A DNA stretch of 64,000 bases from Pseudomonas chlororaphis (lineage in GTDB: Bacteria > Pseudomonadota > Gammaproteobacteria > Pseudomonadales > Pseudomonadaceae): the NCBI GenBank assembly GCA_001023535.1, contig CP011020.1:1581001-1645000 (forward strand), written 5' to 3'. A program made the translations under genes and the position numbers. The notes under the pieces were generated by a model that saw nothing but the letters and a program-made list of their open reading frames with translations, was not told the origin of the DNA and did not search any database. Every line of letters begins with the position of its first letter. Position 1 is the stretch's first letter. Below are positions 16,637 through 25,936 of the stretch, one piece after another.

Positions 16637-18916
16637 ATGCTCAATACGCTGCGCAAGATCGTCCAGGAAGTTAACTCCGCCAAGGATCTCAAGGCGGCGT
16701 TGGGGATTATTGTATTGCGCGTCAAAGAGGCCATGGGCAGCCAGGTCTGCTCGGTCTACCTGCTGGACCCCGAGACCAACCGTTTCGTGCTGATGGCCAC
16801 CGAGGGCTTGAACAAGCGCTCGATCGGCAAGGTCAGCATGGCGCCCAATGAAGGTCTGGTCGGCCTGGTCGGCACGCGCGAAGAACCCCTGAACCTCGAG
16901 AACGCCGCGGACCACCCGCGCTACCGCTACTTCGCCGAAACCGGCGAAGAGCGTTACGCCTCGTTCCTCGGCGCACCGATCATTCACCACCGCCGCGTCG
17001 TCGGCGTGCTGGTCATCCAGCAAAAGGAGCGCCGCCAGTTCGACGAAGGTGAAGAAGCCTTCCTCGTGACGATGAGCGCGCAACTGGCCGGGGTCATCGC
17101 CCACGCCGAGGCCACCGGCTCGATCAGCGGCCTGGGTCGCCAGGGCAAGGGCATCCAGGAAGCCAAGTTCGTCGGCGTGCCGGGTTCACCGGGAGCGGCC
17201 GTGGGTACCGCGGTGGTCATGCTGCCGCCGGCCGACCTCGACGTGGTGCCGGACAAGACCATCACCGACATCGACGCCGAGCTGGGGCTGTTCAAGACCG
17301 CCATCGAAGGCGTGCGCGCCGACATGCGCGCCCTCTCGGCCAAACTGGCGACGCAACTGCGCCCCGAAGAGCGCGCGCTGTTCGACGTCTACCTGATGAT
17401 GCTCGACGACGCCTCCCTGGGCAGCGAAGTGACCACGGTCATCAAGACTGGCCAGTGGGCCCAGGGCGCGTTGCGCCAGGTGGTGACCGACCACGTCAAC
17501 CGTTTCGAACTGATGGACGACGCCTACCTGCGCGAGCGCGCCTCCGACGTCAAGGACCTCGGCCGCCGGCTGCTGGCCTACCTGCAGCAGGAACGCCAGC
17601 AGACCCTGGTCTACCCCGACAACACCATCCTGGTCAGCGAGGAGCTGACCCCGGCCATGCTCGGCGAAGTGCCCGAAGGCAAGCTGGCGGGGCTGGTGTC
17701 GGTGCTGGGTTCGGGCAACTCCCACGTGGCGATCCTGGCCCGGGCCATGGGCATCCCGACGGTGATGGGCCTGGTGGACCTGCCGTACTCCAAGGTCGAC
17801 GGCATCCAGATGATCGTCGACGGCTACCACGGCGAGGTCTACACCAACCCCAGCGACGTGCTGCGCAAGCAGTTCGCCGATGTGGTGGAAGAAGAAAAAC
17901 AACTGGCCCTGGGCCTGGATGCGCTGCGGGACCTGCCTTGCGTGACGCTGGACGGCCATCGCATGCCGCTGTGGGTCAACACCGGCCTGCTGGCCGACGT
18001 GGCCCGGGCGCAGAAGCGCGGCGCCGAGGGCGTAGGCCTGTACCGCACCGAAGTGCCATTCATGATCAACCAGCGCTTCCCCAGCGAGAAGGAACAGCTG
18101 GCGATCTACCGTGAACAACTGGCCGCCTTCCATCCGCAGCCGGTGACCATGCGCAGCCTGGACATTGGCGGCGACAAATCCCTGTCTTACTTCCCGATCA
18201 AGGAAGACAACCCGTTCCTCGGCTGGCGCGGCATCCGCGTGACCCTCGACCACCCGGAAATCTTCCTGGTCCAGGCACGCGCCATGCTCAAGGCCAGCGA
18301 AGGCCTGAACAACCTGCGCATCCTGTTGCCGATGATCTCCGGCACCCACGAGCTGGAAGAAGCCCTGCACCTGATTCACCGGGCCTGGGGCGAAGTACGC
18401 GACGAAGGCACCGACGTACCGATGCCGCCGGTGGGCGTGATGATCGAGATCCCGGCAGCGGTGTACCAGACCAAGGAACTGGCGCGCCAGGTGGACTTCC
18501 TGTCGGTGGGCTCCAACGACCTGACGCAATACCTGCTGGCCGTGGACCGCAACAACCCACGGGTGGCCGACCTGTACGACTATCTGCACCCCGCCGTGCT
18601 GCAAGCGTTGCAGACCGTGGTGCGCGACGCCCATGCCGAAGGCAAGCCGGTGAGCATCTGCGGCGAAATGGCCGGCGACCCGGCAGCCGCCGTCCTGTTG
18701 ATGGCGATGGGTTTTGACAGCCTGTCGATGAACGCCACCAACTTGCCGAAAGTGAAGTGGATGCTGCGCCAGATCAACCTCAGCAAGGCCCAGGAACTGC
18801 TGGCGGAAGTCATGACCATCGACAACCCGCAAGTGATCCACAGCTCCCTGCAACTGGCGCTGAAGAACCTCGGGTTGGCGCGGATGATCAATCCGGCTTC
18901 GAACAAGACGCTCTAG
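16637..18916 (+). CDS. ptsP: Phosphoenolpyruvate-protein phosphotransferase PtsP (enzyme I Ntr)
   Basis: The 759-residue enzyme I of the nitrogen PTS passes phosphate from PEP to NPr. It has an N-terminal GAF domain (about 1-160), the PEP-utilising N-terminal domain, the phospho-histidine motif GSGNSHVAILARAMGIPTV, and the C-terminal barrel with RTEVPFM and the VSICGEMAGDP signature. The GAF domain separates it from sugar-PTS enzyme I. It is co-directional with rppH and probably in the same transcript. Confidence 0.95.
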   Translation: MLNTLRKIVQEVNSAKDLKAALGIIVLRVKEAMGSQVCSVYLLDPETNRFVLMATEGLNKRSIGKVSMAPNEGLVGLVGTREEPLNLENAADHPRYRYFAETGEERYASFLGAPIIHHRRVVGVLVIQQKERRQFDEGEEAFLVTMSAQLAGVIAHAEATGSISGLGRQGKGIQEAKFVGVPGSPGAAVGTAVVMLPPADLDVVPDKTITDIDAELGLFKTAIEGVRADMRALSAKLATQLRPEERALFDVYLMMLDDASLGSEVTTVIKTGQWAQGALRQVVTDHVNRFELMDDAYLRERASDVKDLGRRLLAYLQQERQQTLVYPDNTILVSEELTPAMLGEVPEGKLAGLVSVLGSGNSHVAILARAMGIPTVMGLVDLPYSKVDGIQMIVDGYHGEVYTNPSDVLRKQFADVVEEEKQLALGLDALRDLPCVTLDGHRMPLWVNTGLLADVARAQKRGAEGVGLYRTEVPFMINQRFPSEKEQLAIYREQLAAFHPQPVTMRSLDIGGDKSLSYFPIKEDNPFLGWRGIRVTLDHPEIFLVQARAMLKASEGLNNLRILLPMISGTHELEEALHLIHRAWGEVRDEGTDVPMPPVGVMIEIPAAVYQTKELARQVDFLSVGSNDLTQYLLAVDRNNPRVADLYDYLHPAVLQALQTVVRDAHAEGKPVSICGEMAGDPAAAVLLMAMGFDSLSMNATNLPKVKWMLRQINLSKAQELLAEVMTIDNPQVIHSSLQLALKNLGLARMINPASNKTL

Positions 18917-19010
18917 GTTCTGTTTGAAAGTCTTGAGACGAAGTGAGGCGGTTTTTAACGCAGCATCACCGAGTATCAAGGCTTTTCGGGCAGAGCCTAG
19001 TCGCCGCATC

Positions 19011-19139
19011 TGTGGCGAGGGAGCTTGCTCCCGCTCGGCTGCGAAGCAGTCGCAAGCTCCCCCTGACACTGTTCTTATCGATATCCCCGCAATCGGGAGT
19101 GCCTTGCACTCCAGCGGGAGCAAGCTCCCTCGCCACGGG
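19011..19139. repeat. BOX/REP-like element, 'GAGGGAGCTTGCTCCC' subfamily
   Basis: Arms TGTGGCGAGGGAGCTTGCTC and GAGCAAGCTCCCTCGCCAC lie at the two ends of a spacer between the convergent ptsP and NRDE genes. The left half is followed by an extra CGCAAGCTCCCCCTG fragment, so the unit looks partly degenerate. Confidence 0.8.
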
Positions 19140-19153
19140 TTGACGCTACCCCT

Positions 19154-19906
19154 TCAGGCTCGCACCTCCACCTCCACCTCCCCCAAATGCCCCCCATGGG
19201 GCCCGAAGCTGCGTTCGACCAGGTGCCGTGTCCCATCGGCATGGACGATCAACGCCGTGCTCGCTCGCGTCCCGTAGGCGGGGCTGGCAATGAAGACACT
19301 CGACAACAGCCGCTCGGTCGCCAGGCCCACGCCGGTGTCCGGCAAATCGGCCACCGGGGCCGGCTCCGGGTCGTTGAGCAGTGCCAGCAAGGCCTGGGGA
19401 TGCGGGTCATCCAGCACCTCGGCGAGCGCGGCCCGGGCCTTGAGAAGCTTGGGCCAGGGCGTGTTCAGCCCGGCGTTCGACACCCCGTAAAGGCCCTCCG
19501 CCAGGCATTGCGGACGGGCGTCGCGAGCGTTGAAGTGCCAGAGCTCAGCGCCGTCGCCAAGCAACAGGTTGAACCCGCCATACTCGCCGGCACGGGGCAC
19601 GACTTCGCTGAAATAATCGGCAATCGACAGGCTCCCGCCCAAAAAGCGCGCCACCAGCTCTCCCCGCGACTTGAAGGCCGGGCCCTGGCCCGGGTCGCGG
19701 ATGTTGGTCAGGGCGGCGAAGCGACCGTCGGCGCCGATGCCCAGCCAGGTGCCACCGGCCTCCAGATCACGACCGGCATGGACATGGGGTGCATCCGGCC
19801 ACTGAGCCAGGGGCAAGGTCGGCCGGGCGTAGAATTCATCGCGGTTGGCCGCCACGATCAACGGCCAAGCGTGGCCAGGTCGCCAGGCAAATACGATCAG
19901 GCACAT
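19154..19906 (-). CDS. NRDE (TANGO2) family protein
   Basis: The 250-residue protein begins with MCLIVFAWRPG and has the eponymous ANRDEFYARPT motif. Cys2 is the likely N-terminal nucleophile residue of the NTN-hydrolase-like fold proposed for this family. The ending around AYGTRASTALIVHADG and ERSFGPHGG is also family-typical. Eukaryotic TANGO2 has been linked to haem or lipid handling, but the bacterial role is not settled. Confidence 0.85.
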   Translation of the reverse strand: MCLIVFAWRPGHAWPLIVAANRDEFYARPTLPLAQWPDAPHVHAGRDLEAGGTWLGIGADGRFAALTNIRDPGQGPAFKSRGELVARFLGGSLSIADYFSEVVPRAGEYGGFNLLLGDGAELWHFNARDARPQCLAEGLYGVSNAGLNTPWPKLLKARAALAEVLDDPHPQALLALLNDPEPAPVADLPDTGVGLATERLLSSVFIASPAYGTRASTALIVHADGTRHLVERSFGPHGGHLGEVEVEVRA

Positions 19907-19945
19907 CAGGTAGTCCCCAGCCAGTTAGACGGATTTAGCGAAGAC

Positions 19946-20044
19946 CCGTGGCGAGGGAGCTTGCTCCCGCTGGAGGGCGCAGCACTCCCCGGCGATTTTT
20001 GGGCTACTGCGTAGCCCAACGGGAGCAAGCTCCCTCGCCACAAA
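19946..20044. repeat. BOX/REP-like element, 'GAGGGAGCTTGCTCCC' subfamily
   Basis: Facing arms CGTGGCGAGGGAGCTTGCTC and GGGAGCAAGCTCCCTCGCCA lie between the divergent NRDE and TauE-like genes. Confidence 0.85.
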
Positions 20045-20169
20045 AGCGATCGGTGTTCGAACCCACTCTACCCACACATCGCCCTCGCATCCATCGCCTT
20101 CAGTGGAGCCCGGGGCCATGGATCCGTTACCATGCCGCTCTTGTTTCGGGGATGGCTGGGGAGACGCTG

Positions 20170-20952
20170 GTGGAATTTGTGCTCTATCTGCTGCTCGGCG
20201 CCTGCGCCGGTGTGCTGGCCGGGCTGTTCGGCGTGGGCGGCGGGATGATCATCGTTCCCGTCCTGGTGTTCAGTTTCACCTTGCAGGGTTTCGACCCGCA
20301 GGTCCTGACCCACCTGGCCGTGGGCACCTCCCTGGCGTCGATCATCTTCACCTCGGTCAATGCCGTGCGCGAGCACCAGCGCAAGGGCGCGGTGCGCTGG
20401 CCGATCTTCGCCTGGATGACCGTCGGGATCCTGGTCGGGGCTGGCGTCGGAGCGGTCACCGCCGAGGCGATTTCCGGCCCGAACCTGCAAAAGATCATCG
20501 GCGTGTTCGCCATGGTCGTCGCGCTGCAACTGGCCCTGGACTTCAAGCCCAAGGCCAGCCGCACGGTGCCGGGCAAGGCCGGCCTGACCCTGGCCGGCAC
20601 GGTGATCGGCTGGGCGTCGGCGATTTTCGGCATCGGCGGCGGTTCGCTGACCGTACCGTTCCTGACCTGGCGCAGCGTGCCGATGCAGCAGGCGGTGGCG
20701 ACGTCATCGGCCTGTGGCCTGCCGATTGCCCTGGCCAGTGCTTTAAGTTTCATGATTTTGGGCTGGCACGATCCGCTGCTCCCAGCCCATAGTCTCGGTT
20801 TTGTGTATTTGCCGGCGTTGTTGGGCATCGCCCTGACCAGCATGGTCTTCGCCCGCTTCGGCGCGCGACTGGCCCATCGCCTGTCGCCGCGCTTGCTCAA
20901 ACGGCTGTTCGCCGCTTTGCTGTTCTGCGTGGGCGCAAGTTTCCTGCTCTGA
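20170..20952 (+). CDS. TauE/SafE-family membrane exporter
   Basis: The 260-residue protein has about eight membrane helices and the duplicated TauE/SafE motif, seen as GVLAGLFGVGGGMIIVPVL near the start and SAIFGIGGGSLTVPFL in the middle. Proteins of this family export sulfoacetate, sulfite or other organic anions. I chose the GTG at 20170 because GGGGAGA lies 6 bases upstream and the product starts right at the first helix. The ATG at 20152 would add six residues, and the frame is open further upstream into repeat DNA. It lies just before lgt, the P. aeruginosa order. Confidence 0.8.
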   Translation: MEFVLYLLLGACAGVLAGLFGVGGGMIIVPVLVFSFTLQGFDPQVLTHLAVGTSLASIIFTSVNAVREHQRKGAVRWPIFAWMTVGILVGAGVGAVTAEAISGPNLQKIIGVFAMVVALQLALDFKPKASRTVPGKAGLTLAGTVIGWASAIFGIGGGSLTVPFLTWRSVPMQQAVATSSACGLPIALASALSFMILGWHDPLLPAHSLGFVYLPALLGIALTSMVFARFGARLAHRLSPRLLKRLFAALLFCVGASFLL

Positions 20953-21020
20953 CGCAATCCTGGCTTAATCCCGAGGTGGCAGCGTCGCCCGGGTATTTTT
21001 GACGTTTACGAGGAATATCA

Positions 21021-21830
21021 ATGCTGCCTTACCCGCAGATCGATCCGGTGGCCCTGGCCATCGGCCCGCTGAAAATCCACTGGTACGGCCTGATGTACCT
21101 GGTCGGCATCGGCGGCGCCTGGCTGTTGGCGTCGCGCCGGCTCAACCGCTTCGACCCGACCTGGAACAAGGAAAAACTCTCCGACCTGGTGTTCTGGCTG
21201 TCCATGGGGGTGATTGTCGGCGGGCGCCTGGGCTACGTGCTGTTCTACGACCTGAGCGCCTACCTGGCCAACCCGACGCTGATCTTCGAGGTCTGGAAGG
21301 GCGGCATGTCGTTCCACGGTGGCTTCATCGGCGTGATGCTCGCGGCGGTGTGGTTCGGCAAGCGCAACAACAAGTCGTTTTTCGAGCTGATGGACTTCGT
21401 CGCGCCGATGGTGCCGATCGGCCTGGGCGCCGGGCGCATCGGCAACTTCATCAACGCCGAATTGTGGGGCAAGCCGACCGACGTGCCGTGGGCGATGGTC
21501 TTCCCGCCGTTCAGCGACCCGGCGCAGTTGCCGCGCCACCCGTCGCAGTTGTACCAGTTCGCCCTCGAAGGCGTGGCGCTGTTCCTGATTCTCTGGCTGT
21601 TCTCGCGCAAGCCGCGGCCGACCATGGCCGTGTCGGGCATGTTCGCGCTGTTCTACGGGATCTTCCGCTTCATCGTCGAGTTCGTCCGTGTACCGGACGC
21701 CCAGCTCGGCTACCTGGCGTGGAACTGGCTGACCATGGGCCAGGTGCTGTGCCTGCCGATGATCGTCGGTGGCCTGGTGCTGATCTGGCTGGCTTATCAT
21801 CGTGCGCCGGCTGCGGCGGCCAAGGCTTAA
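21021..21830 (+). CDS. lgt: Prolipoprotein diacylglyceryl transferase
   Basis: The 269-residue inner-membrane enzyme adds diacylglycerol to the lipobox cysteine of prolipoproteins. It has seven membrane helices, the essential [11 protein letters not shown] motif and the Lgt signature [18 protein letters not shown] lies before the ATG. It sits directly before thyA, a conserved proteobacterial pair. Confidence 0.96.
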   Translation: MLPYPQIDPVALAIGPLKIHWYGLMYLVGIGGAWLLASRRLNRFDPTWNKEKLSDLVFWLSMGVIVGGRLGYVLFYDLSAYLANPTLIFEVWKGGMSFHGGFIGVMLAAVWFGKRNNKSFFELMDFVAPMVPIGLGAGRIGNFINAELWGKPTDVPWAMVFPPFSDPAQLPRHPSQLYQFALEGVALFLILWLFSRKPRPTMAVSGMFALFYGIFRFIVEFVRVPDAQLGYLAWNWLTMGQVLCLPMIVGGLVLIWLAYHRAPAAAAKA

Positions 21831-21880
21831 AAAATTCGAACCCCGGGGCCCGGCCTCGGGTTCAAGGACACAGGTAACCC

Positions 21881-22852
21881 ATGAAGCAATATCTCGATCT
21901 GGTGGCCCACGTCATCAAGAACGGCACCAAGCAAGCCAACCGCACGGGCGTGAACACCATCAGTTTCCCCGGTGCGATGCTGCGCTATGACCTCAAGGAC
22001 GGTTTCCCGGCCATCACCACTCGCAAGATGGCGTTCAAGTCGGCCATCGGCGAGATGTGCGGGTTCCTGCGCGGCGTCAACAATGCTGCCGAATTCCGGG
22101 CGTTGGGCTGCAAGGTCTGGGACCAGAACGCCAATGAAAACGCCCAATGGCTGGCCAACCCATTCCGCCAGGGCGAAGACGACCTGGGCGAGATCTATGG
22201 CGTGCAATGGCGCAAGTGGCCGGCCTACAAGCAGATCCCGGTGACCAACCGGGCGGCCATCGAGCAGACCCTGGCCCAGGGCTACCGGCAGATCGCCGAA
22301 GGCGAAGAGAACGGCCAGGCCTACGTGGTGCTGTACAAAGCCATCGACCAGGTCCGCCAGTGCGTCGACACCATCATCAAGGACCCGGGCAGCCGGCGCA
22401 TTCTGTTCCACGGCTGGAACTGCGCCCAGCTCGATGAGATGGCCCTGCCGCCGTGCCATCTGCTCTATCAGTTCCACCCGAACGTAGAGACCAAGGAAAT
22501 CTCCCTGACCCTCTACATCCGCTCCAACGACCTGGGGCTGGGCACGCCGTTCAACCTCACCGAGGGCGCCGCGCTGCTGAGCCTGATCGGCCGCCTGACC
22601 GGCTATACCCCGCGTTGGTTCACCTATTTCATCGGCGACGCGCACGTCTACGAAAACCACCTGGACATGCTCAACGAACAGCTCACCCGCGAGCCGTTCC
22701 CGATGCCGAGGCTGGTGATTTCCGAGCGCGTGCCGGAGTTCGCCAAGACCGGCGTGTACCAGCCGGAGTGGCTGGAGCTCGTGGAGCCGGGCGACTTCAG
22801 CCTCGAAGGCTACCAGCACCATGCGCCGATGACCGCGCCGATGGCGGTCTGA
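21881..22852 (+). CDS. thyA: Thymidylate synthase (long form)
   Basis: The 323-residue enzyme methylates dUMP to dTMP with methylenetetrahydrofolate. The nucleophile is C192 in [12 protein letters not shown], with R-motif [12 protein letters not shown] before it and the folate/dUMP loop [10 protein letters not shown] after. It is about 60 residues longer than E. coli ThyA because of an insertion around residues 85-155 (from NANENAQW to [10 protein letters not shown]). I recall this long form in several Pseudomonas. It starts 50 bases after lgt. Confidence 0.95.
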   Translation: MKQYLDLVAHVIKNGTKQANRTGVNTISFPGAMLRYDLKDGFPAITTRKMAFKSAIGEMCGFLRGVNNAAEFRALGCKVWDQNANENAQWLANPFRQGEDDLGEIYGVQWRKWPAYKQIPVTNRAAIEQTLAQGYRQIAEGEENGQAYVVLYKAIDQVRQCVDTIIKDPGSRRILFHGWNCAQLDEMALPPCHLLYQFHPNVETKEISLTLYIRSNDLGLGTPFNLTEGAALLSLIGRLTGYTPRWFTYFIGDAHVYENHLDMLNEQLTREPFPMPRLVISERVPEFAKTGVYQPEWLELVEPGDFSLEGYQHHAPMTAPMAV

Positions 22853-22867
22853 CTCCCCACGCATCTC

Positions 22868-22960
22868 CCTGTGGGAGCGAGCTTGCTCGCGATGAGGCCA
22901 TTACATTCAACATCGATGTTGACTGATTGGCCGCTATCGCGAGCAAGCTCGCTCCCACAA
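22868..22960. repeat. REP-like pair, 'GTGGGAGCGAGCTTGCTCGC' subfamily
   Basis: Inverted copies GTGGGAGCGAGCTTGCTCGC and GCGAGCAAGCTCGCTCCCAC flank an AT-richer spacer between the convergent thyA and cadR genes. Confidence 0.85.
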
Positions 22961-22995
22961 GATGTTTTCTGTGTATTCGAGACGGGTGACAGGCT

Positions 22996-23442
22996 TCAAT
23001 GCCCATGACTGCGCCCCACATGCGAAGGCTCCGTCTCCGGCACCACCGCTCCGCTGACCTCCAGCCGCTGCAAAATCCCACATTGCTCCAGGTCCGGCCC
23101 TTCGCCACAGCGATGGCGCAGGTCGATCAGTTGCGCCTGCAAGGCCAGCAGGCCATCGATGCGCGCCTTGACGTGGTGGATGTGCTCATCGATCAGGGCA
23201 TTGACGCTTTCGCATTGGTCCTGGGGGCTGTCGCGCAGGGTCAGCAGGCTACGGATTTCCTCCAGGGTCATGTCCAGGGTGCGGCAGTTGCGGATGAACG
23301 TCAGCCGCTCGGCATGGGCCTGGGTATAGACGCGGTAGTTGCCGTCGCTGCGGGCCGGCTCCGGCAACAGGCCTTCGCGTTCGTAGTAGCGGATGGTTTC
23401 GACCTGGCAGTCGGTGATTTTCGCCAGTTCGCCAATCTTCAT
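22996..23442 (-). CDS. cadR: CadR-like MerR-family metal-responsive activator
   Basis: The 148-residue MerR regulator has an N-terminal winged HTH (MKIGELAKITDCQVETIRYY) and a long dimerisation helix. Three cysteines (C77, C112, C121) fit the Cd/Pb/Zn sensing pocket of CadR/PbrR. The C-terminus ends in HVGRSHGH, the histidine-rich tail seen in Pseudomonas CadR. The ATG at 23442 was chosen over a longer frame because the product then starts with the HTH. It is divergent from cadA with a clear operator between. Confidence 0.92.
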   Translation of the reverse strand: MKIGELAKITDCQVETIRYYEREGLLPEPARSDGNYRVYTQAHAERLTFIRNCRTLDMTLEEIRSLLTLRDSPQDQCESVNALIDEHIHHVKARIDGLLALQAQLIDLRHRCGEGPDLEQCGILQRLEVSGAVVPETEPSHVGRSHGH

Positions 23443-23465
23443 GGCGGTGTCTCCCAAATAGGTGC

Positions 23466-23496
23466 TTGACCCTATAGTGGCTACAGGGTCTTTACT
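23466..23496 (+). promoter_or_regulatory. cadA promoter with MerR-type operator for CadR
   Basis: A -35 TTGACC (23466-23471) and -10 TTTACT (23491-23496) are 19 bases apart, the over-long spacing of MerR-activated promoters. In the spacer lies a dyad, ACCCTATAG facing CTACAGGGT (23469-23489). This is the layout known for CadR sites: the activator twists the DNA when metal binds. Confidence 0.88.
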
Positions 23497-23528
23497 GTGC
23501 AACAGGCACTTTTCATGGACGTCACCCG

Positions 23529-25748
23529 ATGAGCGATTCCCTTCACATCCACAAGCCCAACCATGGCCATGACCACGGGCATTCCTGCTGCGCCTCGAAA
23601 GCGGCACCGTCGGTGGTCAACCTCGGCCACGCACCGACAGACGGCGCACGGCTGAGCAGCTTTCGCATCGAGGCGATGGACTGCCCCACCGAACAGACGC
23701 TGATCCAGAACAAGCTCGGCAAGCTTGAAGGCGTGCAGCAGCTGGAATTCAACCTGATTAACCGCGTGCTGGGCGTCACCCATGACTTGCCCGACGACGC
23801 ACCGATCATCCGCGCGATCCAGTCCCTGGGCATGCAGGCCGAGCCGCTGACACCGGGTCAGGAGAAACCTGCCAACCCACAACCCGCCCCCGCCAAGCCC
23901 TGGTGGCCGCTGGCGTTGTCCGGCGTCACGGCCCTGGGCGCCGAGGTGATCCATTTCACCAATGCCGCACCCACCTGGGTGGTGGCCGTGGTGGCGCTGG
24001 TGTCGATCCTCAGCGGCGGCCTTGGCACCTACAAAAAAGGCTGGATCGCCCTGAAGAACCGCAACCTGAACATCAACGCGCTGATGAGCATCGCCGTGAC
24101 CGGCGCCGTGCTGATCGGCCAATGGCCGGAAGCGGCAATGGTGATGTTCCTGTTCACCGTGGCCGAACTGATCGAGGCCAAATCCCTGGACCGGGCGCGC
24201 AACGCCATCAGCGGCCTGATGCAGATGGCCCCGGAACAGGCCACCGTGCAACAGCCCGACGGTAGCTGGCAGGTGCAGGAGGTCAAGGCCATCGCCCTGG
24301 GCGCGCGGGTCCGGGTTCGCCCCGGCGAGCGCGTCGCCCTGGACGGAGACGTGGTAGCCGGGCGCTCGACCATCGACCAGGCACCGATCACCGGCGAAAG
24401 CCTGCCGGTGGAGAAAACCGTCGGCGACAAGGTGTTTGCCGGCACCATCAACCAGGCCGGCGAGCTGGAGTACACCGTCACCGCCGCGGCGGACCAGTCC
24501 ACCCTGGCGCGCATTATCCACGCCGTGGAACAGGCCCAGGGTTCGCGGGCACCCACTCAGCGTTTCGTCGATCAATTTTCAACCTATTACACCCCGGTGG
24601 TATTCGCCCTGGCCCTCGCCGTGGCCGTCATCCCGCCGCTGTTCATGGACGCGGCGTGGTTCGACTGGATCTACCGGGCGCTGGTGCTGCTGGTGGTAGC
24701 TTGCCCTTGTGCGCTGGTGATCTCCACGCCGGTGACCATCGTCAGCGGCCTGGCGGCAGCGGCGCGCCGAGGTATCCTGGTCAAGGGCGGTGTGTACCTG
24801 GAGGGTGGCTACAAACTCGACTACCTGGCCTTGGACAAGACCGGCACGATTACCCACGGCAAACCGGTGCAGACCGACTGCGTGGTGCTGGACCCCACCG
24901 TGGAAACCACCGCCCCGGCCTTGGCCGCGAGCCTGGCCGCCCGTTCCGACCACCCGGTGTCGCGCGCCATCGCCGAGGCGGCGACGGACAAGCAACGGGC
25001 GGCGCAGCCTGTGGATAACTTCCAAGCCCTGGCGGGACGAGGGGTGCGTGGCGACATCAACGGCCAGACCTACCACCTGGGCAATCATCGCCTGGTGGAA
25101 GACCTGGGCCTGTGCTCACCGGCGCTGGAGGAGCAACTCTTCGCCCTGGAAAAACAAGGCAAGTCGGTGGTGCTGTTGCTCGATGCCAAGGGCCCCCTGG
25201 CGCTGTTCGCCGTGGCCGACACCGTGAAGGAGTCCAGCCGCGAAGCCATCCGGCAATTGCATGAGCTGGGCATCAAGACCCTGATGCTCACCGGCGACAA
25301 CGTTCACACCGCAGAAGCGATTGCGACCCAGGTGGGCATGGACCAGGCCCGGGGCGACCTGTTGCCGAACGACAAGCTGCAAGCCATCGAAGCGCTGTAC
25401 GCCAAGGGGCACCGGGTGGGCATGGTGGGTGACGGCATCAACGACGCGCCGGCCCTGGCTCGCGCGGAAATCGGCTTCGCCATGGCAGCGGCCGGGACCG
25501 ACACGGCCATCGAAACCGCCGACGTCGCCCTGATGGACGACGACCTGCGCAAGATCCCGGCCTTCATCCGCCTGTCGCGGCAAACCTCCAGCATCCTGAA
25601 ACAGAACATCGCCTTGGCGCTGGTCATCAAGGCGATTTTCCTCGGCGTGACCTTCGCCGGCCTCGCCACCATGTGGATGGCGGTTTTCGCCGACATGGGG
25701 GTGAGCTTGCTGGTGGTGTTCAATGGGTTGCGGTTGTTGCGTAAGTAA
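23529..25748 (+). CDS. cadA: Heavy-metal P1B-type ATPase (Cd/Zn/Pb exporter)
   Basis: The 739-residue efflux ATPase begins with a histidine-rich stretch (HIHKPNHGHDHGHSCC), then one HMA-like domain with the MDCPTEQ metal motif. The membrane metal site is CPC (about residues 392-394). The phosphorylated aspartate is about D436 in LDKTGTITHGKP; the ATP-binding TGDN and VGDGINDAPAL motifs follow. The CPC motif with a histidine-rich N-terminus fits Zn/Cd/Pb export. It is controlled by the divergent cadR. Confidence 0.93.
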   Translation: MSDSLHIHKPNHGHDHGHSCCASKAAPSVVNLGHAPTDGARLSSFRIEAMDCPTEQTLIQNKLGKLEGVQQLEFNLINRVLGVTHDLPDDAPIIRAIQSLGMQAEPLTPGQEKPANPQPAPAKPWWPLALSGVTALGAEVIHFTNAAPTWVVAVVALVSILSGGLGTYKKGWIALKNRNLNINALMSIAVTGAVLIGQWPEAAMVMFLFTVAELIEAKSLDRARNAISGLMQMAPEQATVQQPDGSWQVQEVKAIALGARVRVRPGERVALDGDVVAGRSTIDQAPITGESLPVEKTVGDKVFAGTINQAGELEYTVTAAADQSTLARIIHAVEQAQGSRAPTQRFVDQFSTYYTPVVFALALAVAVIPPLFMDAAWFDWIYRALVLLVVACPCALVISTPVTIVSGLAAAARRGILVKGGVYLEGGYKLDYLALDKTGTITHGKPVQTDCVVLDPTVETTAPALAASLAARSDHPVSRAIAEAATDKQRAAQPVDNFQALAGRGVRGDINGQTYHLGNHRLVEDLGLCSPALEEQLFALEKQGKSVVLLLDAKGPLALFAVADTVKESSREAIRQLHELGIKTLMLTGDNVHTAEAIATQVGMDQARGDLLPNDKLQAIEALYAKGHRVGMVGDGINDAPALARAEIGFAMAAAGTDTAIETADVALMDDDLRKIPAFIRLSRQTSSILKQNIALALVIKAIFLGVTFAGLATMWMAVFADMGVSLLVVFNGLRLLRK

Positions 25749-25768
25749 AGGTCACGGTTGGCTGGGTG

Positions 25769-25872
25769 GACGCCTTCGCGGGTAAACCCGCTCCCACAGG
25801 GGACGCGGGCGGATGCAGAATCTGTATTCACACCACCGCCTTTGTGGGAGCGGGTTTACCCGCGAAGGCGTC
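25769..25872. repeat. REP-like pair, 'CCTTCGCGGGTAAACCCGC' subfamily
   Basis: Inverted copies GACGCCTTCGCGGGTAAACC and GGTTTACCCGCGAAGGCGTC lie between the convergent cadA and RND genes. It is a fourth flavour of the repeat family in this window. Confidence 0.85.
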
Positions 25873-25936
25873 GGTACAGTCAGTACCCATTTATCAGACC
25901 CGCCCTCCCTCGCCACAGGGGCCGAGAACAGCCCCT

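Noticed and set aside
17186..19123. 645-codon minus-strand frame opposite ptsP
   Set aside because: Antisense shadow of ptsP; it runs into a palindromic repeat at its start.
19948..20169. Long N-terminal extension of the TauE-like protein
   Set aside because: It begins inside a repeat element; ribosome site and first membrane helix support the GTG at 20170.
21837..21866. Possible terminator between lgt and thyA
   Set aside because: The stem is imperfect and there is no U-run; lgt and thyA are probably co-transcribed.
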